Source: Porodaedalea pini (Eukaryota > Basidiomycota > Agaricomycetes > Hymenochaetales > Hymenochaetaceae). Taken from it: a stretch of 64,000 nucleotides of DNA. The stretch lies in NCBI GenBank assembly GCA_002794775.1, contig NBAY01000107.1:1-64000 (forward strand), written 5' to 3'. This document shows positions 22,611-34,201 of this stretch, one piece after another (within the stretch, counting starts at the first letter, position 1; each line of letters starts with the position of its first letter). The notes under the pieces were generated by a model. The model searched no databases and was not told the origin of the DNA. It saw only the letters and a list, made by a program, of their open reading frames with translations. The position numbers were made by a program, and so were the translations under genes.

Positions 22611-23725
22611 GTTTGCTCGAGAGTGAGTTCATCAATCGTGGATTGCATAGCATCTAGTTAAGCAGAGGTTGTAAGGTTGCTTGCCATCGTGACTGTCTGT
22701 ACACTTCCCGCTCTTACCCCAGAGTTTCGTTCTAAAGCGCGATTTGATGACGCGGGCACATCTCGATATTCATGGCCACCAGACTAGAGGTAATACGGTA
22801 CGTTCTGCGCAGATTCTTTAATACGCGTGAGCCCAGGGGATATGTTCCAGATCAATAAGATGACGTATACTACGAATCCAAGTCAGAAATCAACTTATGG
22901 CTGTGCGTACTGCTGTAGACACTGGCGTGACGGACAGACCCGACAAGAAAGGCAGGCCGTACTTTATGAACAGCGCAAATACATTGCCAATGCAGCAGTC
23001 GATTCTTGAGCCATCTCGAGTTAATCCAATATGTTGAGAGTCTTGAGAGTCTAGGGAAAAGGCAGGAATAAACGCGTCAGTACTAGTGATCCAACGCGGC
23101 CTACTCGCTAGAGTGCAGGAGCTTTATATCCTAGAGAGAAGCATAATCTCATCCCAAGACTTAGCAGTCAATGCACTCCACTTGGAAGTAGAGGGTCATT
23201 TGACTGAATACTTCTAAAGATCATGATTTGCAGATTGTCTGGGATGGAAAGCTTAAAAGAAGGACAGCGCGCCGCAGAATTGATACTTCTTGTGGCCCTT
23301 GGGACAATATATCCAACGAACTGCTCCGAGCCCATCAGTGCCAGCAATGCAGTAACCTCTTGACAGTTCTCTTCTGCGAAATAGTGGCCGAAAGAGAGGT
23401 CGAGAAGAAGAGCACTGCTATACAGAGATCAGCCCGATAGCGCGAACGTGATGCATGCAGAGCTTTAGTCACCCTCACGCGACAAAATAGCCGTAAACGA
23501 ACAAGAGTAAGTACAAAGGACAGACGCCGCCACTTTGCAGTAATCGGCGATGCTCTTGTGGCACACGAATAGGTTTTTCATAAAGTTCGGATTGACTCTC
23601 AAGAAAGTAGTGCTAGAGAATTATAAATAAGTGATCCTTTGTAAGAACATTCCAGTGAACATTCGATCAAAAGCGAGCTTAAGCCTAAGATGCCTCTCAA
23701 CTTGTCTCTGCAGGACAATCTTGCT
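22611..23725. other. Intergenic, no gene recognised
   Basis: Short frames only. It could hold more decayed sequence downstream of the CCT3 fragment, but nothing can be assigned. Confidence 0.45.
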
Positions 23726-25811
23726 TCAACAGATGACACAGTCTGAGCCGTTCGCCTCTGGGGCTGATGTGCTAAGCCGCGCCTCGATTACCGCACGCAA
23801 CGTTCCGTCGGGTGTGATGTAGTGGCACCCGCTGTAAATGAGAAGCAGGCATGATCAACACCAATACAACTGCCAAAAAAAAAATGAAACAAATGAAAAG
23901 TAATGAAGGGCCAAAAACACTCAAAAACGAAACGAACGAAAACGAAAGAACACGCACTCATACATCAGCTCCCCGCCCTTCGCACTCTCCTCCTTTCTCC
24001 CACTCGTCCCAGAGGCCTGCGCCTCCTCGAGCCCTACAAGTAATACAGTCTTCGCCATCTGCGCACGTTCTCGTCGTTCTTTCCGCGTCTCACGCCCTGC
24101 CCGTGCGCGTCGCTCCTTTGCAGCAGCAGCCCGCACAGCACGCTTCTCTCCTCGGGTTGGCCGGCGACGTTCTTTTGATTTCGACGCGCTGGAAGATATG
24201 TCATGTTCACCGGGGAACGCGGATGAGTGGGAGGATGACGGAGAAGGGAGAGCGAGAAGAGGGCTCGATCCGGAGGTGAGATTGAGGATGATCAGCGGCT
24301 TTGTCTTCACCTTATTCTTGTCCTCACTTCCAGTCCTCCTGCTGAAGAACGAAAGCCGCGAGGGCTTGGGATCGGACCCGGCTGAACTCTGCTTTGGAGG
24401 CAGTGGTGGACGGGCAGACTCGGCCATCCGGAAAGCGTCACGAGACTTTGAGTCCACGTTCGACGCGCTCAGTGAGGATGTCGCGTGATGAGACCGGCCA
24501 GGAAGAGGAGACGGCGTCCGCAATGGGTCTGGTTCAGCTGACGGCACGGCGACGACGAGGCGAGCGTCTGCGTAACACTGCGGACTGCCCTCGAGCAGAG
24601 CGAGTGCGACCGCCCATGTCCCTGGTGGTAGTGCACGGGCTCGTGCTGCATCAAGAACGGCTTCTGGCACTGTGCTCACAGGTGGTGTTGTCGAGGCTTG
24701 AATATTTGAGGTGGCGTGCGACAGAGGAGATGGAGTGGAAGAACGGGAAGGAGAAGGAGGTACGACAAAGAAGATCAGGAGCCATAGGCGACCTGAGTAA
24801 ATGCAACGAAACAGGTGTGACTCTTTTAAGCCAAAAAATAATGGGGATGAGGGACGTACCGCGAGCGATAAATTCAACCGTGAGCTCTCCAGATACCCGC
24901 AAGCGACGCTGGAACATTTTGAGGCGGAGGCTCACACTGAATGATTCTGCTTCTGGTGCTGCTCCTCCCTCAAGCACCTTTGCGACATCACCAAACCCAT
25001 GTACTTCTTCTCTTGACTTCTGCCTCACAGCTCTCTTTTCTAACTCCGAATGACCTGCATGGACCGGCGTCTGCGTGTTAGACCCAGCGAGGAGCAAGCG
25101 GTCCGTGCCCGATAGAGGAATGAGACCCGGTGCAGACCGCAAGCGCTGGAAAAGCGCATTGTCCGATGCGACGAGACACGCAGCTCGCAGCTCAGACACG
25201 GCGACTGGCGCTAAAGGCGCTGCATGCACGAGAAGTACACGGAGGAACGCGTCGTCTTCGCAATTGCCCGCCTTACTAGAGTCTTTATTGCTGGGTAGCC
25301 GCGATACGATGGCCCAATATAATGGAGCATGGTTTTCGATACTTCGCTCCTGCAAAATTCGCGCGAGTGAGAGATGATGCGATGCACATGCCGCTGCACA
25401 GCTATCGAGTACACCTAGTGCAGCGGAAGAGCTGGATCGAACAGGCGAGGATCCTTGCACGACATCGTGCACAAGTCCGCGCACCGTCTCGCGTACGTCG
25501 GACTGAGCCTTTGGTGACAGCGCCGCGAGCGGGATCTTATCTAGCCTTGGTCGAGATGGGAAGGACGCACCCGGTCGATGAAGCTTCTGGGATGGGCTGT
25601 GAATCGTGCTTCCGCTGCCACTCACAGTATACGGGGATCGACTTGTCCGTGAATTGAGAGGCGGAGAACGACTGTAAGAGGTTGCATTCCCTGAGCTACT
25701 GGGCGCGATAGGCTGCTTGGAGCTCGTCGTGTTGATGTCGTCGTACGCTGGTGGCGAGTCAATAGGTATGTCGAAAGTAACGTGCGGGTCGTCCTTCTTG
25801 TCGACAATCAT
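23726..25811 (-). CDS. Protein with N-terminal PPAY motif and C-terminal CaaX box
   Basis: Three exons (24860-25811, 23958-24792, 23726-23831) with introns of 67 and 126 nt close to 630 residues. Near the N-terminus is DSPPAYDDI, with a PPxY motif at residues 20-23, the type bound by WW domains of Nedd4/Rsp5 ubiquitin ligases. Residues about 95-320 form a helical, Ala/Leu-rich region (AACASHHLSLARILQE; NHAPLYWAIVSR) that looks like a conserved basidiomycete family of unknown function. A Ser/Pro-rich linker and a highly basic Arg/Lys/Ala stretch follow. The last exon encodes GCHYITPDGTLRAVIEA and ends in CVIC, a good CaaX prenylation signal. Without the 126-nt intron the frame would read through to a meaningless Phe/Arg-rich tail, so I prefer the spliced form. 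Prenylation would place it on a membrane. Function is unknown. Confidence 0.78.
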
Positions 25812-26946
25812 CCTGCAGATTCTGTACAGGGAGTTGGTGGTGAGGGTTTGGGTGCAAGTGAGGACGAGGAGCTGCGCATCGTGGAGGAGATGTATGCACT
25901 CTGATCGCAGCCATGCCATGCTGTGCATGAAGAACGGAGTTTATACCGTTTGTATTCGTGAGAATGGATAACTAGATGCGGATTTGTTACTTCTCCGTTC
26001 GAACAAACGCTCATTGTTCGACGCTCGGACCTTTATGCCTCGTACTAAAATAACAGTCTTCCATGTAGATCGATACAACTCTCCGTCCTTAAACGCTGTC
26101 TTGGGCCTCTTGGCACACACCATCAGCAGATTTCTTGCTATCTGCCATCGTCAAGCCCGCCCAGATGTACCAACACTAATTAGCTGCAGTCATAACCAAG
26201 CCTCTGACCTTTTTCTCAGTCTCCGTCTTGACCTTTCATGTGAATTGTGAGATGTTTGTGCAAGAGGAATGATACTATGGTACTTCAGTTGACGATTCTG
26301 TTTTAGGACTAGACGACTAGACGTCTATTAACAGAGAGAAGTCAATGCCGTTGTTCCTGCGTCTCATAAGTCGAGACACCTTCGAATTACAGCATGAACT
26401 CAATGTTTGCTTCGTGCGTGATGCAACGTTGCTTTGCTTTCACATGTCTATCTAAAGCATTGCTTATGAATCAGATTGAACTCCCGACGAAGTCTAGGCG
26501 ATGACTTGAACAGGAGCTCTGATAACGGGGTCAGCATCGAGACGGGAAACCTTTGCGCTCAACTTGTCATAGTCAACGCAGACCTGCAAAATGTGCGTTG
26601 CTCGTTTCTAAATTGCGTTGTGGCTCATTCTTACAAGCGGATGATCGTCGATCGACATAGCGCTGAAGTGAAGCTGGAAGCCGGTGTGCTACGCGAGAGA
26701 GATGCGCACATCGTTTGAAGAGGCTGCGTAAACTTACGCTGTTATCTCGTCTAGTGTTAAACGGACGTATCATCCTCTTCAGATATCAACTTGGAATAAA
26801 CTGGCTGCACAGCAGTTTCAAGGTCAATGCAAATTAGTTCGTACTAATGAGCGGCCAGACAATCAGAATTCTTTATAAGTTAAAGGCGGTTTAAGACTAA
26901 CCAGTCACAAGCTATATAACGGGTGCGATGAAGGTCGAGTTGATAA
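25812..26946. other. Intergenic, no gene recognised
   Basis: Small frames on both strands, without recognisable coding features. Confidence 0.45.
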
Positions 26947-27351
26947 TCATCGCAAAAGATCTGTCGGAAGCTGCTTCGGGAAAGGTCCCTTCCCCGGCGT
27001 GATTCCTTCCAGGTCCGGAGAGCCGTATAGAGAATCGAGCGAACGCGTTTCGTTGAAGTGGAAGGCATATTCCCAGATTTCATTGACTCTCGCCGTTGCT
27101 AAGCCCGAACGTTGGATTACACTGCGACGCAACGGAACATTGTCCAATACGAGGAAGGATAATGATTCTCGGAGAACTTCGGCGTGATTCGTGACACTGA
27201 AATAGAGAAAACGATGGGTAGGTGTGCATCAAACCTTCAATGAGATATGAGAATGCTGAGAAACGTACACTTGAGCATAAGAGACAGCCCCAAATGTCAG
27301 TTGGACCACATACTCGATTTCAATTGGCATGCTGTCCCAGCTCGTTGTCAT
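26947..27351 (-). CDS. Small hypothetical protein
   Basis: Two exons (27269-27351 and 26947-27196) with a 72-nt GT-AG intron give 110 residues starting MTTSWDSMPIEIEYVVQLTF. The C-terminal part is mixed alpha-helical (LRRSVIQRSGLATARVNEIW). No domain was recognised. The clean splice closure supports a real exon pair, but the start may lie further upstream and this may be the 3' part of a larger or decayed gene. Confidence 0.4.
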
Positions 27352-27639
27352 GGTCGAAAAGCATCCTTCCTCCCACGCGTTTCTGAGACCAGAGATCACA
27401 AGACTACATATTTAGTCGATCCCTCGAACCTTTCGCTAGTTACGTCTGGAGGCCTAGAGGCCCGGAACATCCAGTCGATTTGCAAGTCCTGCAGAAACAG
27501 AACTAGAGCCCAACATTGATCTAGGAATGATAATGACAATGCCGTCAATAGAAGAAAATCTGAACACGTCCTTATTTTCCGCTTCTCCGATGCGAAGCAG
27601 ACAATTGGCAATAGGAAAAACTCGCAGGATCAATGCAGG

Positions 27640-28811
27640 ATGTCTAAAGGATTCGCGTCGGATGACATTTTAATCGGAGTCCTATCTGTTCACCTGCAAG
27701 TATGAACGAATCCGGTCAGAAGTGACAGAAATACTTTCCGAGACGGTCTTGACTTCCAGCTAGCTATAAACTCGTGGAAAGGCTTATCCAGCTCATTGTA
27801 ATATGAGATAATGCTCCAGTGTGCCTTATCGAGAATTTCGCCGATGCCAAGGTGCTCAAAAGTTCTAGAGAGGCATGGATAATCTGTCATCAATTTACTG
27901 ATAGCACTCAAAGCCAATTCTTGAAGATCAGCTGAAGAGCTACTGAATATTAGAGGGTTAGGACTCAAACAAGCTTATTAAAGATCGAAGCTCACTTGGC
28001 TAATGAAACGAGCTTAGTGCAGAGCTGAGTGACTTCCGCCGCCATACTTGGAGAATAAGATCCAGAGAACCCTACGAAGATAAACAGCGAGTTTGAGGCG
28101 TACTTCCCCAGGAGCTCTTGCATCAACTTGACCTGTCCGTCTGTCGTGTCTGAAAGTAACTCCTTTTGGTCGTGAACTCGGCAAAGAGCCTCAGCAGTGT
28201 GTTGTATATCAAGCTCTTCTTGAGTCCGAGGTGACTTTTCATGAGTTTGACCTGCTTTAGAAGAAAATATGCTTATTAGACTCTCCAGGGTGACAAATAT
28301 ATTCACTGACAGGTATTTGGGGACAGTAATTCGTTTATCTCTCTGGAATAGCGGTACACAGAGAACATTCAAGATGACGAGTTGGGGATCAACGAGCGGT
28401 AGCCAAGAATGCGGCGCTATCGCATCTTATATCATGATCAGTGGGAAAACAAGCACGTTCAGAAGCTGCGCATAGCAAATTTAGCCAGGGAACGAAACCC
28501 CTTCAGGCAGGATTGCGCGATATAGGAATGGGGATGCACAGTACCTCTGGGCCCCAGCTGACAAGTTGATCACGGGAATTAGCACATCTCATTTGGACTG
28601 TTACAACTCACTCGTAGTTTATAATAGTTTGATTTGACAATGATTGTGGCGCATCAATATTAATGAGATGTTGAGGGAAAGGCACGGATGTCCGATGTTC
28701 AATGATCAGAGAAATGTATGCTTCTTTCTGCAAGGCTACGTCACGTCGCTCGGTGGATGAAAAGTGAATATGATACCTTCGGATCAGGAAATTTGTTTTT
28801 AGTCCTTCCAA
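27640..28811 (-). CDS. Hypothetical multi-exon gene, model incomplete
   Basis: Several minus-strand coding-like pieces lie in a row: 28608-28811 (ending INIDAPQSLSNQTIINY, then a GT donor), about 28520-28560 (WGPEVLCIPIP), 27992-28430 (PQLVILNVLCVPLFQRDKR ... SLFIFVGFSGS) and 27690-27968 (LQELALSAISKLMTDYPCL). Intron-like joins exist between some of them, but I could not close one frame across all. It resembles a helical-repeat or regulatory fungal protein without a recognisable domain. It may be a diverged gene or a pseudogene. Confidence 0.3.
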
Positions 28812-29683
28812 GGTTTAGTCCAAAAAGTGGAAATGGGAACAGGAAGTCCACTAACTTACGTGATTACGTAACATTCACACGAAAGCTCTTTGTTTTGGGC
28901 CTCTAACTAAGACGAACCTGCGCTTAGGCTCATACTAGTACTGTATCGACTTTCCAGTCCTGTCCGCACAGAAACTTGACGCTCTCCTAGATCACGTCAT
29001 GTAACTGTTGCAACCAACGAAGTGCTGCTTTTCCAATAGCCGCCAGGTTTCATGCGATATTGACGACTTCTCCCACTGGCTACCGATTCGTCTCTTCATG
29101 ATATATGTTCTGTTCGTAATGCACTCTGCGCCACACGACCGCGGCGCCGTCGGCGCGCTTTCAGACGGGCAAGTCATCACGGTTGAGTAACGTTCCCCAA
29201 CCTTGCGTGGTGAGCGCTCAGCCTTTGGCAACAATTATAGCTCCGCAAGTAATGGCAATCAGCCGTCGCAAATCGCATCTATTCATAGGGAATGATAAAC
29301 GCAAGAATACCGGCAACCCCAAAGCTTGTCTGTCCAGGCAGTGTTGATGTCCGGACTGAATTATCCGGAAGCGTCGGAAATCGACGCTCGACATCCACGA
29401 ACTGTTGAAGCGCCCAGATGAAGGTAAGCAAACAGGGTCGATCCCCATCCTACGATGGTCGAAATAGGAGGGTCGTACTCATCAGATTCCCTGGTCCTCT
29501 GGTTGAAACCAAAAAAATGGGTATTTCGATCCCCAAGCTGTATTTTCTGAGTTCCTGACGTCGAGCTTCCCGGGTATAAGTAGCCTTCTGGTTTGAGTGC
29601 TTCGATATCATCAATACAGAGAAACTCTCTCTTCTCGAACAATCCTTCTCTCCCTAACCCACCCAAATCAAGAACATCTAAAG
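28812..29683. other. Upstream region of the UbiA gene
   Basis: No gene was recognised. A 109-codon antisense frame at 29361-29690 overlaps the prenyltransferase promoter and start and is judged non-coding. Confidence 0.5.
29575..29580 (+). promoter_or_regulatory. TATA-like box of UbiA gene
   Basis: TATAAG about 105 bp upstream of the start codon, after a GC-rich CCCGGG stretch. Confidence 0.45.
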
Positions 29684-30771
29684 ATGGCATTAGTCAAGTC
29701 TACCGCGAAGGCGATTCTCAATGTTCCGTACTGGCTAGTGTATCACTCATGGACGGCATTCCTCTTCACGAAATCCGACATCAAGACCACGCTCATCCCC
29801 ATCGTTCGTTTCATAATTCTCGACGTTTCTCGACATATTGCTTACTTGTTGACTTTGTAGACGTGCCTCGCCGCCGCCTCCGCGCCACTCGCTTCGCTGA
29901 AGCAGCTTGCGCCTACGATGTTCTGGATCTGGCTCCAGCTTTTGCACTTCAACGTTTCGAATCAGACTATGGCACCCGAGGAGGACCTCATCAACAAGGC
30001 AGACCGTCCACTCCCTGCAAAGCGCCTCTCGCTACGCTCTGCGCTCATCCTTCGTTGGGCTATGCCGTTTGTGTGCCTTGCGTGGAGTGCGACATACAGC
30101 AAGCAGGTCGTCGCAGCATGCTTTGCAGGCTGCGTGCTGACTTGGGTATACAATGAAGCCGGCTTCGCGGCGGGTCACTGGGCTGGGCGCAATCTCGTGA
30201 ACGGCCTAGGAATGGCGAGCTTCGAAACGGGTGCGAGTCTGATTGCCGGTGAGTTCTTTTCTGTCCAGCGTTAATTTCCTTCTGGACTAACTGCGTCGCA
30301 AATACAGGCAAAAGCGTTCATTCGCTTGACAAAATAACAATCTTCGCCATCGCTTGCAGCGCAGCAATCTTTGCAACGACTATCCAAGCGCAGGACTTCA
30401 AGGACACGAAGGGTGACGCACTCGTCGGACGGCGCACACTTCCGCTCGTCTACCCATCCATTGCGCGCCCGACGCTCATGCTCGCCGTCGCCGCGTGGAG
30501 CGTCGGCCTGAGCATGCTCTGGGGACTTAGTATGGAGACCGCGCTCGCTTTCAATGCACTCGGAATGGCCGTCGGTGGTCGGTTCCTCGCAAAAAAGAGC
30601 ATGAAAGCAGACCAGCGTAGTTTCTATCTGTATAATGTGAGTCTCATTGGCTTTTCTCTTGTTCCTTTGTGAATATCGCTAATTATAAATCTGAATCCTC
30701 AGGTCTGGCTGTCGCTTGCACACGCGCTGCCTGCGTATTTCCGCTTCATAGCGGCTGCGCCCATATCTTAA
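29684..30771 (+). CDS. UbiA-family prenyltransferase
   Basis: Four exons (29684-29803, 29861-30248, 30308-30636, 30703-30771) close to 301 residues. This is an integral membrane protein with about seven to eight hydrophobic helices. The first Asp-rich motif region reads NVSNQTMAPEEDLINKADRP, matching the N-x-x-x-x-x-x-x-E-D-x-x-N-K-x-x-R-P form common in fungal UbiA homologues. The second, QDFKDTKGDALVGRRTLP, contains the D-x-x-D Mg2+-diphosphate ligands. Such enzymes transfer an isoprenoid chain to an aromatic or small acceptor, for quinones, haem A or meroterpenoids. The acceptor cannot be read from sequence. No polyketide synthase, cyclase or P450 gene lies next to it here, so a cluster is not supported. 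Confidence 0.88.
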
Positions 30772-31372
30772 ACTGCGAAGGGATGTAACTCTCGATTCAA
30801 CTTGGAGGTGTCTAATGCTTCGCATTGGCTGTGGATATCAGGGATAACTTTGCCGGTAAAAAGGTATAGAACTATGTAAACGCCTTCTGGAGAGAACACA
30901 AAGTTCTCAACTTTGTAACCATTGTTTAAAGCGATATACAATCTAACTTGCTTATTTAAATTACTTCATTCAAAGGGGGATTTCGACTCAAAAGTCGTCC
31001 TTTGGTTGTTCAAGTCGTCATCGAAGTTCTTTATTTTTAGTACGACTTTCATGACAGACTCAAGGAAACGTCCCCAGATGTTGATCAGCGATCTCTTCTG
31101 GATACATTCTCAGCTCCGACCATTCAGACATGACTATAATAAGTAAAAACGTCGTAGCAAATGATCATCCGGTAAACTGCCCGGCGCTGATGCCCATGTA
31201 TTGCACGACCTGCCTCACCTCGTTCGCGTCACCATGACAAATCTCAATCCAGAGCTTGAAGCCAACATTGATATAGCTCCGCTGAGACATCAAACTCACA
31301 TAATTAGAACAGGAAGTGGGCTGAACGCAGAATAGGCGGGGCGCAAGTCTTGATGTTGCAAAGCTCGAACCG
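30772..31372. other. Intergenic, no gene recognised
   Basis: 3' flank of the prenyltransferase gene, AT-rich. A minus frame at 31165-31428 may continue the relic described next, but the join is unclear. Confidence 0.45.
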
Positions 31373-31588
31373 TCACTCACGGTCCGTGTGATACATAAAT
31401 GCAGGTTCGTGTTCGGGAAGTGTGGCATTGCACGTCGGCGTAGGGTTCTGCGAACGTCCGCTCATAAAAATGCTTCTCGGACCGTTGGCGTCGACAAAAT
31501 TAGGCGGGAACTGTCGGCACTCTTGGACTGGCACATTGCAATAGCCTTCGTTCTCGTTGTCTACCCAATGTACCCATTGGAGCGACAA
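31373..31588 (-). pseudogene. Relic resembling the N-terminus of the coiled-coil gene
   Basis: A minus-strand frame includes VDNENEGYCNVPVQECRQFP and SGRSQ. These pieces line up with DNENNGYDSDFVPAQDFHRF and SGRSQ in exon 2 of the plus-strand coiled-coil gene at 17.0 kb. The match covers about 40 residues with many identities. No coiled-coil region follows. It could be a partial copy, or an independent small Cys-containing protein sharing the segment. No full gene model was obtained. Confidence 0.35.
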
Positions 31589-31709
31589 AAATTAGACAAT
31601 ATTGTTCGGATAAAGTTGACTGCATACTCTCTATAATGTGATAAATGCTGCATTGATGAGGACGTGTACGTGTGGGCTACTCCGGACATCACGAAAAAGT
31701 CGCGTCGCC

Positions 31710-31840
31710 TGTATTGTCTTGTATACCTTGTAAGGTAATAGAAGTGTGTTAGTCAGCTTGTCATGTGCCAAAATGTCTTTGAGTCGGATACAAGCTTGTT
31801 ACAAGAGTTTTTGTGCAATACAAGGCATATACAAGACAGA
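31710..31840. repeat. Short inverted repeat
   Basis: Arms TGTCTTGTATACCTTGTA (near 31715-31732) and the inverse of TGTCTTGTATATGCCTTGTA (near 31819-31838) face each other across about 85 bp. It is MITE-like, but the sequence is low complexity and no clear target duplication was found. Confidence 0.35.
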
Positions 31841-32570
31841 TAGATAATTACAAAAAATATACCATACTTTTATCATTTTGTATTCTGATTATATGCCCTC
31901 CAAAAGTCTGATGTCCGAGCTGTAATGTATTTATTCTACTGAGTATGCCTGACAATGAAGCCAAAAGGCTCTTCACAGGTTTATATGTTGGGTGTCAGCT
32001 CATTAGTATTATTAAAAGAGTGTAAAATAAATTTTGGCAAACAAATAATGCACTACAGGAATTTTTATTTATTATTTGTGCGGTGAAAGAGAATGTTTTT
32101 AGCTCAAGTGAGCAGGGTTCACGATTATGGAAGGAGATTCCCACAGGTACTGCGCTTAAAACCAAAAATGCAAAGTGCGTATCACTTCTTCCGCCCTCCA
32201 CCATCATTAATGTGCCTAGCATGCGCACCTATCCACTGCCTCCGTCACTGGCCACCGCCCTCCCTCCTTTCGTTGTCGTGCGTCCTCGTGGATGGCCAAG
32301 GGACTCGTCAACGTCCATGAAGTGTTTGTGTGGTCTGGGCTAGTTAGTAGTTATTAGTGGCCATGGAATCTATTTTTTTTGCAAAACATTCTGTGTGTGA
32401 CGGACTCGCAAATCTCTCGCTCTAAAGTACCTGCCTGCAAATGAAAAGTTGCAGTTCATGGTCTACGGCCCTGGTAAGACCGAAGTGCACAAGCAGGGAA
32501 TGCAAAGAAACTCGGTGCTGACGGTTTCCTTAGTTACCAAGTAAGGCCGCATTATGGTGTGTGGCCGCTC
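31841..32570. other. Intergenic, no gene recognised
   Basis: AT-rich first half. The second half has open frames of 60-86 codons without recognisable features. A 15-bp sequence CACAGGTACTGCGCT at 32142-32156 recurs at 33975-33989. Confidence 0.45.
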
Positions 32571-32574
32571 TGTC

Positions 32575-32800
32575 ATCCAGCCAGCAGATACAAACACCAT
32601 CGCTTTCGTTGATGAAAATCGACATTTCATGATGACGTCGGACGACAAAACGATCCGTGCTTGGGACCTTAGTCATTATCAATTATATCGCAGTGCCTTT
32701 CATGCACTCCATGCTTCACCCGGCGAGTCCAGGCTTGTCCGGTCAACAAACGACGACATCCTCTCAGACCCTCTTCGTCATCGTCCATCACAGCGAGCTC
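32575..32800 (+). pseudogene. Fragment of PRP17/CDC40 (WD40 splicing factor)
   Basis: The frame reads NTIAFVDENRHFMMTSDDKTIRAWD, almost the conserved WD repeat of Prp17/Cdc40 (family: NTITFVDENRRFxTTSDDKTIRAWD). It then continues in another frame as NYIAVPFMHSM, matching the family's YIAEPxMHSMPA. The frame change and the absence of the rest of the gene show a dead partial copy. Confidence 0.8.
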
Positions 32801-32985
32801 AACTTCAGCACAGTCTCTCTTTAGCGGCGGCTAGATTATTGTTGTCGATCGGCAGAGTTTAGAGAAGTGCGAGTGTGGAGAGTCCGTGTGAGTCCTTTGC
32901 CTATCTGTCTTACTATCCCAGCCGTTCGACTGAAGCTCGAGTCGGCCTCAAAGCTCAGTTCAGATATAAACACGGTTGAACACCA

Positions 32986-33445
32986 TCGATGACGGACGGC
33001 AGACTATCCCCCACATGATCGGTCCATGGAAAATCGGCAGGACAATTGGCAAGGGCGCGATGGGTCAGTCTCTCCAAAATATTCATTAATGTCAACTACT
33101 TATTTGTTGATATTAATGTGAGGATTGCACGCCACTCGAAGACGGGTAAACATGCCGCCATCAAGATCATGTCGAAGATGCAAGTCGTACAAGTCCTGTC
33201 GTTCATTGAACAACCTCGAGGATGAAGCTGAGCGCATAGTGCTTGCACTCGAGCGTGCGATCGTTGTCATGAAAGTCATGGATCATCCAAACATCATGAG
33301 TCTATACAATGTCTGGGAGACTTCTGGCGAGCTATACCTCATATTGGAGTATGTCAAAGGCGGCGAACTTTTCGACTACATCATAGAACGAGGTCGTCTT
33401 TCAGAATCCGAAGCGCTCGACTATTTCCAGCAGGAAAGTGGATCA
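32986..33445 (+). pseudogene. Truncated Gin4/Hsl1/Kcc4-like protein kinase fragment
   Basis: IGPWKIGRTIGKGA (glycine loop) is followed by an intron-like GT...AG stretch and then VRIARHSKTGKHAAIKIMSK (VAIK lysine region). After a frame change comes EDEAERIVLALERAIVVMKV and HPNIMSLYNVWETSGELYLI, then GGELFDYIIERGRLSESEAL. This is the N-lobe and hinge of the Nim1/Gin4-class morphogenesis checkpoint kinases. The copy ends before the catalytic HRD loop. Frameshift plus truncation make it non-functional. Confidence 0.82.
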
Positions 33446-33484
33446 GGATGGCTTAATCAAGCTCAGGGTAAGTTCACTGACTAG

Positions 33485-34201
33485 TCATCTTCTATTGTTT
33501 GCTAACATTGTTCAACGTAGGACTAGCGCCTTTCTGCAACCCTTGTATTGTACTTATTGTGTATCCCATACGATTTGCGACTCGGTTGCATCATAATACA
33601 CCATACTCACTCACTGTCAAGAACAATTTCGATGACCCACAAACTCTGCTATGAAGCTTCAATCTATAGAGTGCCAGGATTGCCCCAAAGTGATAAACTG
33701 AGCTCTATAGATCTACTACAACACCTATGCATACGTTAGTATACAGAGCGCGAATTTCAACTATCTTGGCTTTGAGTGGCTGTTTATTTGTTTTAACAAG
33801 TCCGCAATGAAATAAGATCTACGGTATAGCAAGAACAACATGAATACGCATCGGGCGACATTTAGGATTACCGCTCGGCATCAACAAGAACCATAGGACA
33901 CAGAGCAACGCTACGAAAACAGCGCTAAGAGCAGAAATATATGTCTTGTTGTAGCAAGTTTAGAAATAATTTCTCACAGGTACTGCGCTCAAAACACTGC
34001 GGAGAATGCCACGAACACCTTCTGCTCTCCTGTCGTCGAACTCGTGCCTGACACTAGTGCTAGTAATTGAAGCAATCGAACAGGTCGATCGAATACATCG
34101 AAAGTCAAAAACCGAATAGCAAGAATGTCAAAACGTGTAAATGCCAATCAGCACTAGTTCAAAGCGCTAGATTGGACTTAATGAGAAACATAGACTCGTA
34201 G
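33485..34201. other. Intergenic, no gene recognised
   Basis: No coding frame of note. A first exon of the downstream Spt5-like gene may lie here, but it could not be identified. Confidence 0.4.

Noticed and set aside
29361..29690. 109-codon minus-strand frame
   Set aside because: Covers the promoter and start of the UbiA gene; no splice or domain support.
29684..30771. Terpenoid or meroterpenoid biosynthetic cluster around the UbiA gene
   Set aside because: No synthase, P450, transporter or regulator gene lies next to it in the window.
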